Shown: one piece after another, positions 26,288-34,297 of the stretch
Position numbering within the stretch: the stretch's first letter is position 1
How the letters are laid out: every line of letters begins with the position of its first letter
DNA from: RFSX01 sp965230215
Lineage (GTDB): Bacteria > Bacteroidota > Bacteroidia > Chitinophagales > Saprospiraceae
Direction: 5' to 3'
Assembly (NCBI GenBank): GCA_965230215.1
Contig: CBDDKN010000001.1
Span: 682,001 to 746,000 of the forward strand
DNA: 64,000 nt
The notes under the pieces: model-generated
Database searches by the model: none
Told to the model about the DNA's origin: nothing
Seen by the model: only the letters and a program-made list of their open reading frames with translations
Made by a program: the position numbers and the translations under genes

Positions 26288-27241
26288 ATGAAAGTTATGA
26301 AAAATCTTAGCCAGTTATTTTTACTATTTGTATTGGTATTTGGTGTGGTTGCATGTAGTGATGATGACGACACAAATGTAAATGAAGAAATGACCATTGC
26401 CGAACTGGCAATAGAAACAGAGTCACTTAGCTCACTTGTTGCTGCTCTTCAAAGAGCTGATTTGGTTTCAGTTGTAGACGGAACAACAGAATTCACTGTA
26501 TTTGCGCCTACTAATGATGCATTTGCAGCATTTTTAGCTGAAAAAGGTTTCGCAAGTCTTGATGACGTTCCTGTAGACGTTCTTTCAAGCATTCTTCTGA
26601 ACCACGTTGTAGCAGGTGAAGTTGTTTCAACCGACTTGACAACAGGTTATGTAAAATCAAATGCTCAAGAAAGCACATCAGGAAACTTTATTGATCTATA
26701 TATTGACACCAACAACGGTGTAACAATTAATGGAGCAAGTTCAGTTAGTACTGCTGATATTCAGGCAAGCAACGGTGTTGTACACATTGTAGACACTGTA
26801 ATCGACCTACCAACAGTAGTAACATTCGCAACAACAAATCCAAATTTCTCAACATTGGTTGCTGCTTTGACACGTGCTGACCTGCCAACTGATTTCGTAT
26901 CAGTACTATTGGCTGAAGGTCCTTACACAGTATTCGCACCAGTGAATGATGCATTTGGTGATCTATTAGCAGAATTGGGTATCTCAGGATTAGGAGATAT
27001 CGATGCAGCTACTTTAGATGCTGTTTTGAAATATCATGTTGTAGGAAATGCTAATGTTCTTTCTACAATGTTAAGCGACGATATGTCTGTGAATACTTTG
27101 GTAGATGTACCATTTACAGTAGATCTAGACAATGGAGCAACAATTCTTGATAACAGAGGAAGAACTGCCAACATTGTAATTACGGATGTACAAGCATCAA
27201 ATGGAGTAATTCACGTTCTTGACAGGGTGATACTTCCATAA
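26288..27241 (+). CDS. fasciclin (FAS1) domain lipoprotein, two domains
   Basis: This 317-residue surface or periplasmic lipoprotein has the lipobox GVVACSDDDD. Two FAS1 domains follow (about 35-175 and 180-317), each with the H1 box (EFTVFAPTNDAFAAFL; PYTVFAPVNDAFGDLL) and the H2 pattern (ASNGVVHIVDTVIDLP; ASNGVIHVLDRVILP). FAS1 domains mediate adhesion or matrix contacts. An ATG at 26297 is an alternative start. An intrinsic terminator follows directly, so the gene is monocistronic. Confidence 0.92.
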   Translation: MKVMKNLSQLFLLFVLVFGVVACSDDDDTNVNEEMTIAELAIETESLSSLVAALQRADLVSVVDGTTEFTVFAPTNDAFAAFLAEKGFASLDDVPVDVLSSILLNHVVAGEVVSTDLTTGYVKSNAQESTSGNFIDLYIDTNNGVTINGASSVSTADIQASNGVVHIVDTVIDLPTVVTFATTNPNFSTLVAALTRADLPTDFVSVLLAEGPYTVFAPVNDAFGDLLAELGISGLGDIDAATLDAVLKYHVVGNANVLSTMLSDDMSVNTLVDVPFTVDLDNGATILDNRGRTANIVITDVQASNGVIHVLDRVILP

Positions 27242-27270
27242 ATTTCATAATACATTTTGATATAGTTAAT

Positions 27271-27303
27271 GAGGAATTGCTTTAAGCAGTTCCTCTTTTT
27301 TTT
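27271..27303 (+). terminator. terminator of the fasciclin gene
   Basis: GAGGAATTGC (27271-27280) pairs with GCAGTTCCTC (27286-27295) around TTTAA and is followed by eight T. This is a textbook intrinsic terminator. Confidence 0.93.
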
Positions 27304-27318
27304 GCCTATATCAAAGTA

Positions 27319-27846
27319 TTAAGAACTGGTAGAAATGGTTTCGTCATATGATAATTGCTTGGTTACGAAGCATTGATCTTCTTCATTGTAAACTTTGCAT
27401 TTATCAATTGGAGCAACATATATATGAAGACTCATGGCACGCTCGTCAGAAGGGTTCGACAATAGATGTAATCCCATCTTATCGTCCATATAGCTAAGAA
27501 CACCTTCTTTAAGGATAGAATGTCGAGTAGGTACAGGGCCCTTATCTGAAGATTCATAACGCTGTTCCTCTATTTGCCCTTTTATCTGATATACCCAACA
27601 CTTCTGACCATTATGATCATGTATAGCTGTCTCGTGATGTGGGCTCCAGCACAATAGGAGTAATTCATATCGTTCATTCCGAACAATACAATTTCTGGTA
27701 TACTCGTGACTGTACCATCTGGAATACGCTTCAAAATCAACTAGTGGAATGGCAATACTCTTAAGAATAGAAGGAAAAGAATCAATAGGATTTTGATCCA
27801 GACTATCTATAAGTTCCTGTATTGTCGTTATGCTCATAAGGGTCAT
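27319..27846 (-). CDS. cysteine dioxygenase
   Basis: This 175-residue cupin oxidises L-cysteine to cysteine sulfinate with O2. The iron ligands of the rat enzyme are matched by His76 and His78 (IHDHNGQKCW) and His127 (MGLHLLS). Cys83 and Tyr143 sit at the positions of the Cys93-Tyr157 cofactor pair; many bacterial homologues lack the Cys, so cofactor formation is plausible here. His141 is the equivalent of His155. It is monocistronic as far as can be seen. Adjacent to no taurine gene, it may serve cysteine detoxification. Confidence 0.88.
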   Translation of the reverse strand: MTLMSITTIQELIDSLDQNPIDSFPSILKSIAIPLVDFEAYSRWYSHEYTRNCIVRNERYELLLLCWSPHHETAIHDHNGQKCWVYQIKGQIEEQRYESSDKGPVPTRHSILKEGVLSYMDDKMGLHLLSNPSDERAMSLHIYVAPIDKCKVYNEEDQCFVTKQLSYDETISTSS

Positions 27847-27957
27847 TAAATGTGAATAATTGAGATGCAGAGCATTTTTTCAATCTATATGACTCAATAC
27901 AATAGTAAATTAATTATCCAAATTAAACAATTGAGCCATACGCTAAGCAACAGAAAG

Positions 27958-28482
27958 CTACCTGCCGAACCTGGATACTGTTAATGGAATATTCTGATTG
28001 CTCCAATGTTCAATTATCTTATCAAGTTGCTTAAGCATATAATGAGAATCGATCAGGAATTCATACTCATATTTATCATTCCCATCATCTATAATGATTC
28101 TATTTTTATCAAGCGGACCTATAAACTCATCTCTGACATCCCCAACATCATAGGCAGGAAGTGCCTGCAAAGCAACCAACTCTATCTGTTTGAGCACAGA
28201 AGGGATAAAGCTCTTGATAACATTCTTTTTCTTATCGATTACTTCTATACCGTTAAGGTCTAATTTGAGGGTGTGCTTTTGCACCATCGAATTCATCTTG
28301 CTTATCCACTTTTTTTCAACAACAAAGAATGCTATCAAAACAGTAATCACGACCAGGACTTGCCAGAAACCAAAATCTTGTTGAATGAGTATTAGAACCA
28401 GAATAAAGAAACCAAGTAAAACACTCGTTCTCCTTTTGAGCTTGTAGTATTCGGTATTCTCAACAATTTTGGCTTTAAACAT
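27958..28482 (-). CDS. membrane protein with two helices and a PH-like domain
   Basis: This 174-residue protein has two adjacent helices (about 21-58: TSVLLGFFILVLILIQQ and FWQVLVVITVLIAFFVV) and a cytoplasmic remainder (TLKLDLNGIEVIDKKKNVIKSFIPSVLKQIELV ... NDKYEYEFLID) with the strand pattern of bacterial PH (YcxB-like) domains. The function is unknown. The ClbS/DfsB-like gene ends 27 bases upstream in the same orientation. Confidence 0.55.
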   Translation of the reverse strand: MFKAKIVENTEYYKLKRRTSVLLGFFILVLILIQQDFGFWQVLVVITVLIAFFVVEKKWISKMNSMVQKHTLKLDLNGIEVIDKKKNVIKSFIPSVLKQIELVALQALPAYDVGDVRDEFIGPLDKNRIIIDDGNDKYEYEFLIDSHYMLKQLDKIIEHWSNQNIPLTVSRFGR

Positions 28483-28508
28483 ATATTTGAGTAGGCTTTA
28501 TTTCTGAA

Positions 28509-29006
28509 TTAAGATAAGGCCTTTTTAATTAATTTATAGGCCCAATCATAATGGCTTGAACTTGCTGAAATAAAATAAGCCCCAAGAGAAGTACTCCCAG
28601 TCCATTTGTAAAGCTTTTTTGTAAATAACTCTTCGTTCGTGTGTTTATCAATAAGCGATACAATTTGCTTGTGGCTTTCCTCGAACAGAATCATGGCATC
28701 AGGAAGCTTTGTGTCGCTATAAATTGCATTAATACGTTTGTTCAGTGCTGCCGTATCCTTCCACTTATAACCCTTTGCAGGCATATCAGGCTTCTGACCT
28801 TTCATCCCTGTTGCGTACCAGTCAAACATCATTTTATGCCATTCATGGAGATGGCAAATCACATCTGATATATTCCTGTTTAACATGCCACTTGGAAATC
28901 TTCTTTTGCGTTCAGCTTCTGGAATGGCGTTTATATGATCAATGAGTTTACGAAAATTTAAATCTGCTAAATGAAGCAGCTCTGATTTTGATTTGGGTCG
29001 TGGCAA
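28509..29006 (-). CDS. ClbS/DfsB-family four-helix bundle protein
   Basis: This 165-residue cytoplasmic protein begins MPRPKSKSELLHLADLNFRKL and has the conserved RNISDVICHLHEWHKMMFDWY, KGYKWKDTAALNKRIN and SSSHYDWAYKLIKKA. These identify the ClbS/DfsB (DUF1706) family of the DinB superfamily. ClbS protects against colibactin by cyclopropane hydrolysis, but most members have no known substrate. It could protect against an electrophile; this is inference. Confidence 0.85.
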   Translation of the reverse strand: MPRPKSKSELLHLADLNFRKLIDHINAIPEAERKRRFPSGMLNRNISDVICHLHEWHKMMFDWYATGMKGQKPDMPAKGYKWKDTAALNKRINAIYSDTKLPDAMILFEESHKQIVSLIDKHTNEELFTKKLYKWTGSTSLGAYFISASSSHYDWAYKLIKKALS

Positions 29007-29186
29007 TTTAGGTCTTTATACAAAGTTCAAAACTTTTGCTCCCATTTACAAGATTTGATTATTGAGAATACTCATTTTATCAAATGACCAGACTCATTGA
29101 CCTTTATTCACATGTCAATAAACTTTACAATAGAGACAAGACAAAGTGGATTATCCACAGTCATTAATTAACAAACACCAATTAAT

Positions 29187-29993
29187 ATGAAATCAACAGT
29201 TTATTTTTTAATGTTTTTTACGATCCTCAGTGTTGTGTCATGTGATTTATTCAATACAGATGATGATATGAATCAAGGTGATTGCAAGATTGTAAAATCA
29301 AGTTTCGACATCCCTAATGATCCGGCAAGAGGTGAGACGACTTACCGCTACAATGATGATGGGCACCTTAACTCAATTGAAAGTTCGGATTGGGACTATG
29401 GTAGCCTACCATATAAGATGCGTACTCAAATTGATTACTCCGGCGATAATGTCAGCAGGATTAGGACCTACACTACTTTCGAGAACAACCCGGAAGAGAA
29501 ACAATTTGAATATGAATTCTATTATGAAAGCGATGTCCTGGATTCCGTCTATTATGAAGGATTTAATGCATTTCTAAATGTAAAGGGATATATTCTCACA
29601 AGATTTGTAGGGGATGAACTTTCAGAAGTACAGCGCTTTTATTACACCCCATCTCAGTCACAATATAACTTAGGGGAAGTTAGCAATCTGACATGGTCAG
29701 GCGGGAATGTTTCAGAGGTCAATACCATACAGCCAATAGCACGAGATACATTGCAATACAAATATGAGTATGACGCCATGCATTCAAGTCTGCGACATAC
29801 TGGACTATCGCTAACATCTAATGAGTACTATTTATTAAGTTCCAACAATATCATTAAATCGGAATATTATATAAATGGCAATCCTAATCGAACCGACGAT
29901 TATACTTATACATATAATTCGAATGACTATCCTTTGACCAGTCAACAATTAGGAGGATATCCTTTATACAATCATGATTATGATTGCAACTAG
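29187..29993 (+). CDS. lipoprotein with YD-like repeats
   Basis: This 268-residue lipoprotein has the lipobox SVVSCDLF. The body repeats a short pattern of Tyr-rich beta strands (TYRYNDDGHLNSIES, FEYEFYYESDVLDSV, YKYEYDAMHSSL, DYTYTYNSNDYPLTS), as in YD/RHS-like wrapping repeats of Bacteroidetes surface lipoproteins. It is probably anchored at the cell surface. The function is unknown. It is a single gene on the plus strand among minus-strand neighbours. Confidence 0.65.
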   Translation: MKSTVYFLMFFTILSVVSCDLFNTDDDMNQGDCKIVKSSFDIPNDPARGETTYRYNDDGHLNSIESSDWDYGSLPYKMRTQIDYSGDNVSRIRTYTTFENNPEEKQFEYEFYYESDVLDSVYYEGFNAFLNVKGYILTRFVGDELSEVQRFYYTPSQSQYNLGEVSNLTWSGGNVSEVNTIQPIARDTLQYKYEYDAMHSSLRHTGLSLTSNEYYLLSSNNIIKSEYYINGNPNRTDDYTYTYNSNDYPLTSQQLGGYPLYNHDYDCN

Positions 29994-30059
29994 TTAAGTG
30001 TATGGGAGCGAACTATTGGTTTGCTCCCATTTTATTTATTAGTGACAATTTCTATGAGA

Positions 30060-30851
30060 TCAAAGTGGGTTTTCTGCAGTTATTGCAAAAACCAAAGGAA
30101 TCTTGTTGTCAAATTTTTCAATGCGGTAAACACGATCATCATATTTTTTCATATGACTCAAGCAATTATATGGGGAGTAGTCATATTCGTGAAACGCGCT
30201 GATTATTAATCCTTTTGAAATCAAGGCGTTTAGGGTTTCAGAAGTAGAATGGTTCCAACAAACAATCTGCTGTGAAATATCGGCTTGCTGATCTGCATAG
30301 GTTCCAGATTCAAATTCATTTATTGGTCCTGTGTTGAAGTAATTGTATCGAATTCGTGTAAAATCATCATCAAACATCCATACAACGGGATGAAAGTCCA
30401 CGATAATAAATTTACCACCCGGTTTCAAAAAGCTACTTATTATCTCAGCCCACTCATTTAGGTCAGGGAGCCAAATGATGGTACCATAGCTTGTAAAAAT
30501 GAGATCAAATTTGTCATCGCAATGCTCTTTTAGGTTAACAACATTACAATTGATAAAACGGATATCCTGTTCAAGTTCTGCAGATAGTTCTCTGGCTTTC
30601 TCTATGCTTTTATCTGAAAGATCTACTCCCGTCATTTGGGCGCCCATTCTTGAAAGGCTGATGGTGTCTTGACCAAAGTGACATTGCAAATGCAGTATCT
30701 TCAAATCCTTTACATCTCCCAATAATTCTAGTTCAATATCATTGAGCGATGATTTACCTTCTTTAAAGGCATCCATATCATAAAACTCAGAGTTCATATG
30801 GACATCTACCCTATTGTTCCAGGAATGTTTGTTAATCTCTTCGTAATTCAT
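30060..30851 (-). CDS. class I SAM-dependent methyltransferase
   Basis: The start at 30851 (MNYEEINKHSWNNRVDVH) overlaps the preceding gene by four bases (ATGA), typical of translational coupling; the product is 263 residues. Motif I is ILHLQCHFGQDTISLSRMGAQMTGVDLSDKSI, followed by a DLIFTSYGTIIWLPDL post-motif. The acceptor is unknown. It is the last of six closely packed minus-strand genes. Confidence 0.85.
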   Translation of the reverse strand: MNYEEINKHSWNNRVDVHMNSEFYDMDAFKEGKSSLNDIELELLGDVKDLKILHLQCHFGQDTISLSRMGAQMTGVDLSDKSIEKARELSAELEQDIRFINCNVVNLKEHCDDKFDLIFTSYGTIIWLPDLNEWAEIISSFLKPGGKFIIVDFHPVVWMFDDDFTRIRYNYFNTGPINEFESGTYADQQADISQQIVCWNHSTSETLNALISKGLIISAFHEYDYSPYNCLSHMKKYDDRVYRIEKFDNKIPLVFAITAENPL

Positions 30852-31786
30852 TGTTCTAATCTTATGCCATACCAATTTAAGACTTTCATCGCCATCATAG
30901 TAACAATGCGGCTTGAAACAGATACTTTTTCAAAATCAAAATGGCGCTTGCCGGGATGATGTGCCTGTAGTTTCCACCTGTTGTCTTTCCCTTTTTTATC
31001 AATGAGCACATTAATGGCATCTTCACATCGCGGGTCAAGCTTATAGTCATTGATGGCAAAATGCCACAGACATCTCAATATGTTAAACTTCCAGCGCCAT
31101 GGGAATACACGCTTGGTCATGGCCTGACTTATCACATTTCCTGTCTTATCTGATTTATACAGTCTATGCATCAGAATGAATTCTGTACTTGATTCCAAGG
31201 CTTCCTTGATATTCTTTGCTTTATAGCTGTAACCCAATTTGAGATAATTCTCGAATCCTTCCATTACCGATATCGTACTATGAAGAGAGCTGTGTCGAGC
31301 GCCTTTACGATTTGACTGACAATTGAATCCACCATCAGACATTTTTTCTGATAGGATAAAATCAACAATCGAGTGCATATCCGATTCAGGCATACCGAAG
31401 TAAGTCAAATAATTAATAGCCATACCGTTAACACACACATCGCTTTGCTGGGTTGAACCGATAGGCAACAATCCTCCATCAGGTCCCTTTTCTTCATTTA
31501 AGATGCGAGCCAAAATACTTTTAATCTGATCTAAATCTGGATCACACTCAAAATTGCGCAAATCAAGTATGGTATAATGCGTGGAGATCCATTTTGGCTG
31601 GTAAAACTTTTCTCCCCAATGACCATTAGGAAGTTGCAAAGCCAGTAAATCACTCACCCAGCCGTCAAAGGTCATTCGCTTTTGGATATCAGGAAGGCGG
31701 TTATTGAGCAGGTACTTTTGGGTAAGATATTTTACGGAAGGGTCTCCTTCCATTAGCCAATCAATATTCTCTTGATACGAATTCAA
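30848..31786 (-). CDS. squalene-cyclase/prenyltransferase-like alpha-alpha barrel protein
   Basis: This 312-residue soluble protein has repeats of the (alpha/alpha)6 barrel type (WVSDLLALQLPNGHWGEKFY, EEKGPDGGLLPIGS, LSEKMSDGGFNCQSNRKG), matching the QW-like pattern of the prenyltransferase and squalene oxidase repeat family. It is half the length of true squalene-hopene cyclases and lacks a DxDD acid motif, so a cyclase role is unlikely. It is followed with a four-base overlap by a methyltransferase, suggesting joint function. Confidence 0.68.
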   Translation of the reverse strand: MNSYQENIDWLMEGDPSVKYLTQKYLLNNRLPDIQKRMTFDGWVSDLLALQLPNGHWGEKFYQPKWISTHYTILDLRNFECDPDLDQIKSILARILNEEKGPDGGLLPIGSTQQSDVCVNGMAINYLTYFGMPESDMHSIVDFILSEKMSDGGFNCQSNRKGARHSSLHSTISVMEGFENYLKLGYSYKAKNIKEALESSTEFILMHRLYKSDKTGNVISQAMTKRVFPWRWKFNILRCLWHFAINDYKLDPRCEDAINVLIDKKGKDNRWKLQAHHPGKRHFDFEKVSVSSRIVTMMAMKVLNWYGIRLEQ

Positions 31787-31793
31787 TTTGGTA

Positions 31794-32645
31794 TTATTCG
31801 ATTTTGAACTCCATTAAAACCGGAAAGTGATCTGACACAAACAGGCTCTCTGTTCTTCTCAATAAGATATGCCTGTAATCAATGACATTCAAGTTTTTAC
31901 ACAAGATATAATCAATTCGATCCAGAGGTATATAATTAAAATCGAAAGCATTATAGGTCCCAACGATAGATGAATTAAGTGATCTCGAATCCAATGGATC
32001 ATCGAAATACTTCTTAAGCGTCAGAATACATTTGGACTCCGGCTTTGCATTCAAATCTCCCATTATTATAGTAGGGGCATCGCCTTGGATATGCGTTCTG
32101 GCAAAATGAACAAGAAGTTCAGATGCAGCATTGCGGGATTTTACACCCCGGTGATCAAAATGCGTATTCAATATGTGGATCAGGTTGCCATTCTCTTTGT
32201 TTTCAATGGCAGCATATGTGCATATACGATTCAATGCGGCATCCCATGATTTAGATGGCTTATTCGGCGTTTTTGAAAGCCAAAAGGTAGAGTCTCTAAT
32301 GATTTTAAATACAGATGTATCAATCATAAGACATGTATATTCTCCAAGCGTATCTCCATCGTCTCTTGCTTTCCCTAAGCAAATATAATCCTCGAGTCTA
32401 TTGTCCATATAGACCTTTTGATGATGTAAGGCTTCCTGAATACCTATCAGTTCTGGTTTATACTTTTTAATAAGATTGATGACTGCATTCTTTCTGGAAG
32501 GCCAGTCATTAACGCCATCATTGGGGTTATCATAACGAATATTGAAGCTCATGCTTCTTATTGTTGAATCCTGGCCTGATAAGAAAGTTATGCTGACAAA
32601 GCAGAACAATAGGCATAGCATGAGTTTAAATATCTTCTTAACCAT
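31794..32645 (-). CDS. exported endonuclease/exonuclease/phosphatase family protein
   Basis: This 283-residue protein has a signal peptide (FKLMLCLLFCFVSITFLSG). Family motifs are MSFNIRYDNPNDG, IGIQEALHHQ, a catalytic NTHFDHRG, MGDLNAKP and the C-terminal SDHFPVLMEF. It probably cleaves a phosphodiester or phosphomonoester outside the cytoplasm; sugar-phosphate or nucleic acid substrates cannot be told apart. The ATG overlaps the YdeI-like gene by eight bases. Confidence 0.88.
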   Translation of the reverse strand: MVKKIFKLMLCLLFCFVSITFLSGQDSTIRSMSFNIRYDNPNDGVNDWPSRKNAVINLIKKYKPELIGIQEALHHQKVYMDNRLEDYICLGKARDDGDTLGEYTCLMIDTSVFKIIRDSTFWLSKTPNKPSKSWDAALNRICTYAAIENKENGNLIHILNTHFDHRGVKSRNAASELLVHFARTHIQGDAPTIIMGDLNAKPESKCILTLKKYFDDPLDSRSLNSSIVGTYNAFDFNYIPLDRIDYILCKNLNVIDYRHILLRRTESLFVSDHFPVLMEFKIE

Positions 32646-33237
32646 TATACTGATTTGCTCTTATATTCATTTTTGCTTTTGATACTGTCTCCTGTATGCG
32701 TTTAAGTCTTGTAGTTGCACGTTTGGCATTAAATATCCATTCCAGGATTCCACGCTTAGTAGAGTCTGGAAAAGCCAACCAATGGGAATAAGCGATAGGC
32801 TCGAGATCAAATAAGTTCATAAGATCATCCGGAACCACCAGATTGTCTACATCGTTGAGAGCATCCCAGGTTCCAGTCTGCTTTGCAATTGTGACCATCT
32901 TATATCCGGCTTCAGAAAAACGGTCTTCCGAAATTAGTTTTTCAACCTTTTCCTTATTTATCTTAGACCAATTGCTCTTAGGATTGCGTTTTGAAAAATA
33001 TACATAATAACTGTCATCATCACGTTTATTTGACTTACTATCAACCCAACCGAAACACAATGCTTCATTTATAGCTTCGGAAATACCAAACATTCTTTTT
33101 CCACTTGATTTCTTATATAATATCAACCATACCGAATTTTCTGACTGATGATGCTCAATCAGCCATTCACGCCAGCTGGATAAATCAGGAGCAAGAAAAC
33201 ATGGAAAACCTTTATGTATCTCTGTTGTGGGCATCAT
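32638..33237 (-). CDS. YdeI/OmpD-associated family protein
   Basis: This 199-residue cytoplasmic protein has the family signature WREWLIEHHQSENSVWLILYKKSSG, INEALCFGWVDSKSNKRDDDSYYVYFSKRNPKSNWSKIN (split here by a family-typical linker) and a C-terminal AFPDSTKRGILEWIFNAKRATTRLKRI helix. YdeI is linked to envelope stress and bacteriocin tolerance, but the biochemical role is unknown. It overlaps the TfoX-like gene by four bases. Confidence 0.85.
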   Translation of the reverse strand: MMPTTEIHKGFPCFLAPDLSSWREWLIEHHQSENSVWLILYKKSSGKRMFGISEAINEALCFGWVDSKSNKRDDDSYYVYFSKRNPKSNWSKINKEKVEKLISEDRFSEAGYKMVTIAKQTGTWDALNDVDNLVVPDDLMNLFDLEPIAYSHWLAFPDSTKRGILEWIFNAKRATTRLKRIQETVSKAKMNIRANQYNG

Positions 33238-33581
33238 TGATCAGCTAGTATTCTGTTAAACTCGAGGGCTCTGTTCACCCAGAAGTCCAAATCATCATCG
33301 GTATCAAATCCTTCAGGATCAATAAATAAAAAACCGCGCATAGGTTTGCCGGTAAAGTCCATTTGCCTGCTCCCCTTCTCTTTAAGAAGAGTTTCATATG
33401 GTAGTTTACCGACACGCACCATCAAACGATCTGCGCCCGTCTTTTTATCGATATCAATACCAATACACATTTTGCCATTCACCATAAAAATTAAGCCTCC
33501 CATCATTTTCTTTTCCTCAAGATTTATTTGACTGGAAAGTCTTTGCCTTACACGATCTGCTAGAAAGTCACTAAATGCCAT
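33234..33581 (-). CDS. TfoX N-terminal domain protein
   Basis: This 115-residue protein carries only the N-terminal TfoX/Sxy domain (KKMMGGLIFMVNGKMCIGID ... DRLMVRVGKLPYETLL ... RQMDFTGKPMRGFLFIDPEG). The full competence regulator TfoX has a second domain that is absent here. Single-domain members are common and of unknown function; a competence role should not be assumed. It begins one base after the DUF2306 gene ends. Confidence 0.85.
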   Translation of the reverse strand: MAFSDFLADRVRQRLSSQINLEEKKMMGGLIFMVNGKMCIGIDIDKKTGADRLMVRVGKLPYETLLKEKGSRQMDFTGKPMRGFLFIDPEGFDTDDDLDFWVNRALEFNRILADQ

Positions 33582-33582
33582 A

Positions 33583-34206
33583 TTAAGTTATTGAAGTTGT
33601 GATTCTTTGTCTTCGAAGAAACCACCACACGATTAATATATTTGGAACCCAACATAACCAAGCCACGATCCTGTATGCCATCACAAAATCCCCCAATAGA
33701 CTTGAAAGTAAAGGCAACCATATTCGGAGCGTAACAGCTGCAAAACAGGCCGCAAAACTGTAGAGCATGAATATGCGATGACTATCAATGTCTTTTCTCT
33801 TAACAGCATAGTATGCCTGAGCACTCGTGTAAAGCCAGACAATAGCCAGCATGAAAAATCCAGAAGCAGCCATAAAGCCGCCGGTAGCATAGAATGATAT
33901 AGCTACAGCTGAGAGACCACTGAATACAACTGAAATCAAATATACGAAGCCAAGTTTGCGATGTAATTCGATACGCTTATTACGTAGGCTTGCGGAAAAT
34001 TGTGACCATCCTGTCAATAAAGACAATCCTCCAAATCCAATATGAATATAGAATAATGGCTTCCACCATAAAGAAGACAGTAAAACTTCGCTTTTACTGG
34101 AGAGGAGACCGACTGAACTGTCGATATAAAAATAGATTACTGGATAGAGGCCTATGCATATGCATAGGAATGCAAATATATAGAAGCTGATTAGTCGTGC
34201 ATTCAT
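33583..34206 (-). CDS. DUF2306 membrane protein
   Basis: This 207-residue integral membrane protein has about six helices. The DUF2306 signature includes IHIGFGGLSLLTGWSQFSASLRNKRIELHRKLGFVYLISV (split into adjacent segments), with conserved His and Arg near residue 83, and later DIDSHRIFMLYSFAACFAAVTLRIWLP. The conserved His pairs hint at haem or quinone contact, but the function is unknown. It heads the six-gene run and is preceded by a long inverted repeat. Confidence 0.82.
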   Translation of the reverse strand: MNARLISFYIFAFLCICIGLYPVIYFYIDSSVGLLSSKSEVLLSSLWWKPLFYIHIGFGGLSLLTGWSQFSASLRNKRIELHRKLGFVYLISVVFSGLSAVAISFYATGGFMAASGFFMLAIVWLYTSAQAYYAVKRKDIDSHRIFMLYSFAACFAAVTLRIWLPLLSSLLGDFVMAYRIVAWLCWVPNILIVWWFLRRQRITTSIT

Positions 34207-34210
34207 AAAA

Positions 34211-34279
34211 CAGAGAACACCTTCAAGATAATAAAAACAACACTAAATATGTAGTTCTAAAATCTTAAGGTATTCTCTG
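34211..34279. repeat. 18-19 bp inverted repeat between SQR and DUF2306 genes
   Basis: CAGAGAACACCTTCAAGAT (34211-34229) and ATCTTAAGGTATTCTCTG (34262-34279) are inverted copies with one mismatch and a one-base bulge, separated by 32 bases. The element fills the gap between the SQR stop and the DUF2306 start. It could be a terminator, an RNA processing stem, an operator or a small mobile remnant; no T-run follows on either side. Confidence 0.55.
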
Positions 34280-34297
34280 TAAAGTATAAAATGAAGC

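Noticed and set aside
26700..27240. Internal repetition in the fasciclin gene as possible CRISPR or tandem repeat
   Set aside because: The similarity comes from two homologous FAS1 domains and diverges at the DNA level; there is no repeat-spacer pattern.
29096..29119. Inverted repeat ATTGAC-N12-GTCAAT upstream of the YD-like lipoprotein
   Set aside because: Short arms and wide spacing in AT-rich DNA; expected by chance and without a second instance found.
29147..29160. A DnaA-box-like TTATCCACAG inside a palindrome
   Set aside because: A single box, without clusters, AT-rich unwinding repeats or dnaA/dnaN nearby, does not support an origin.
33234..33581. Competence regulator TfoX
   Set aside because: Only the N-terminal domain is present and there are no competence genes nearby, so a competence role is not supported.
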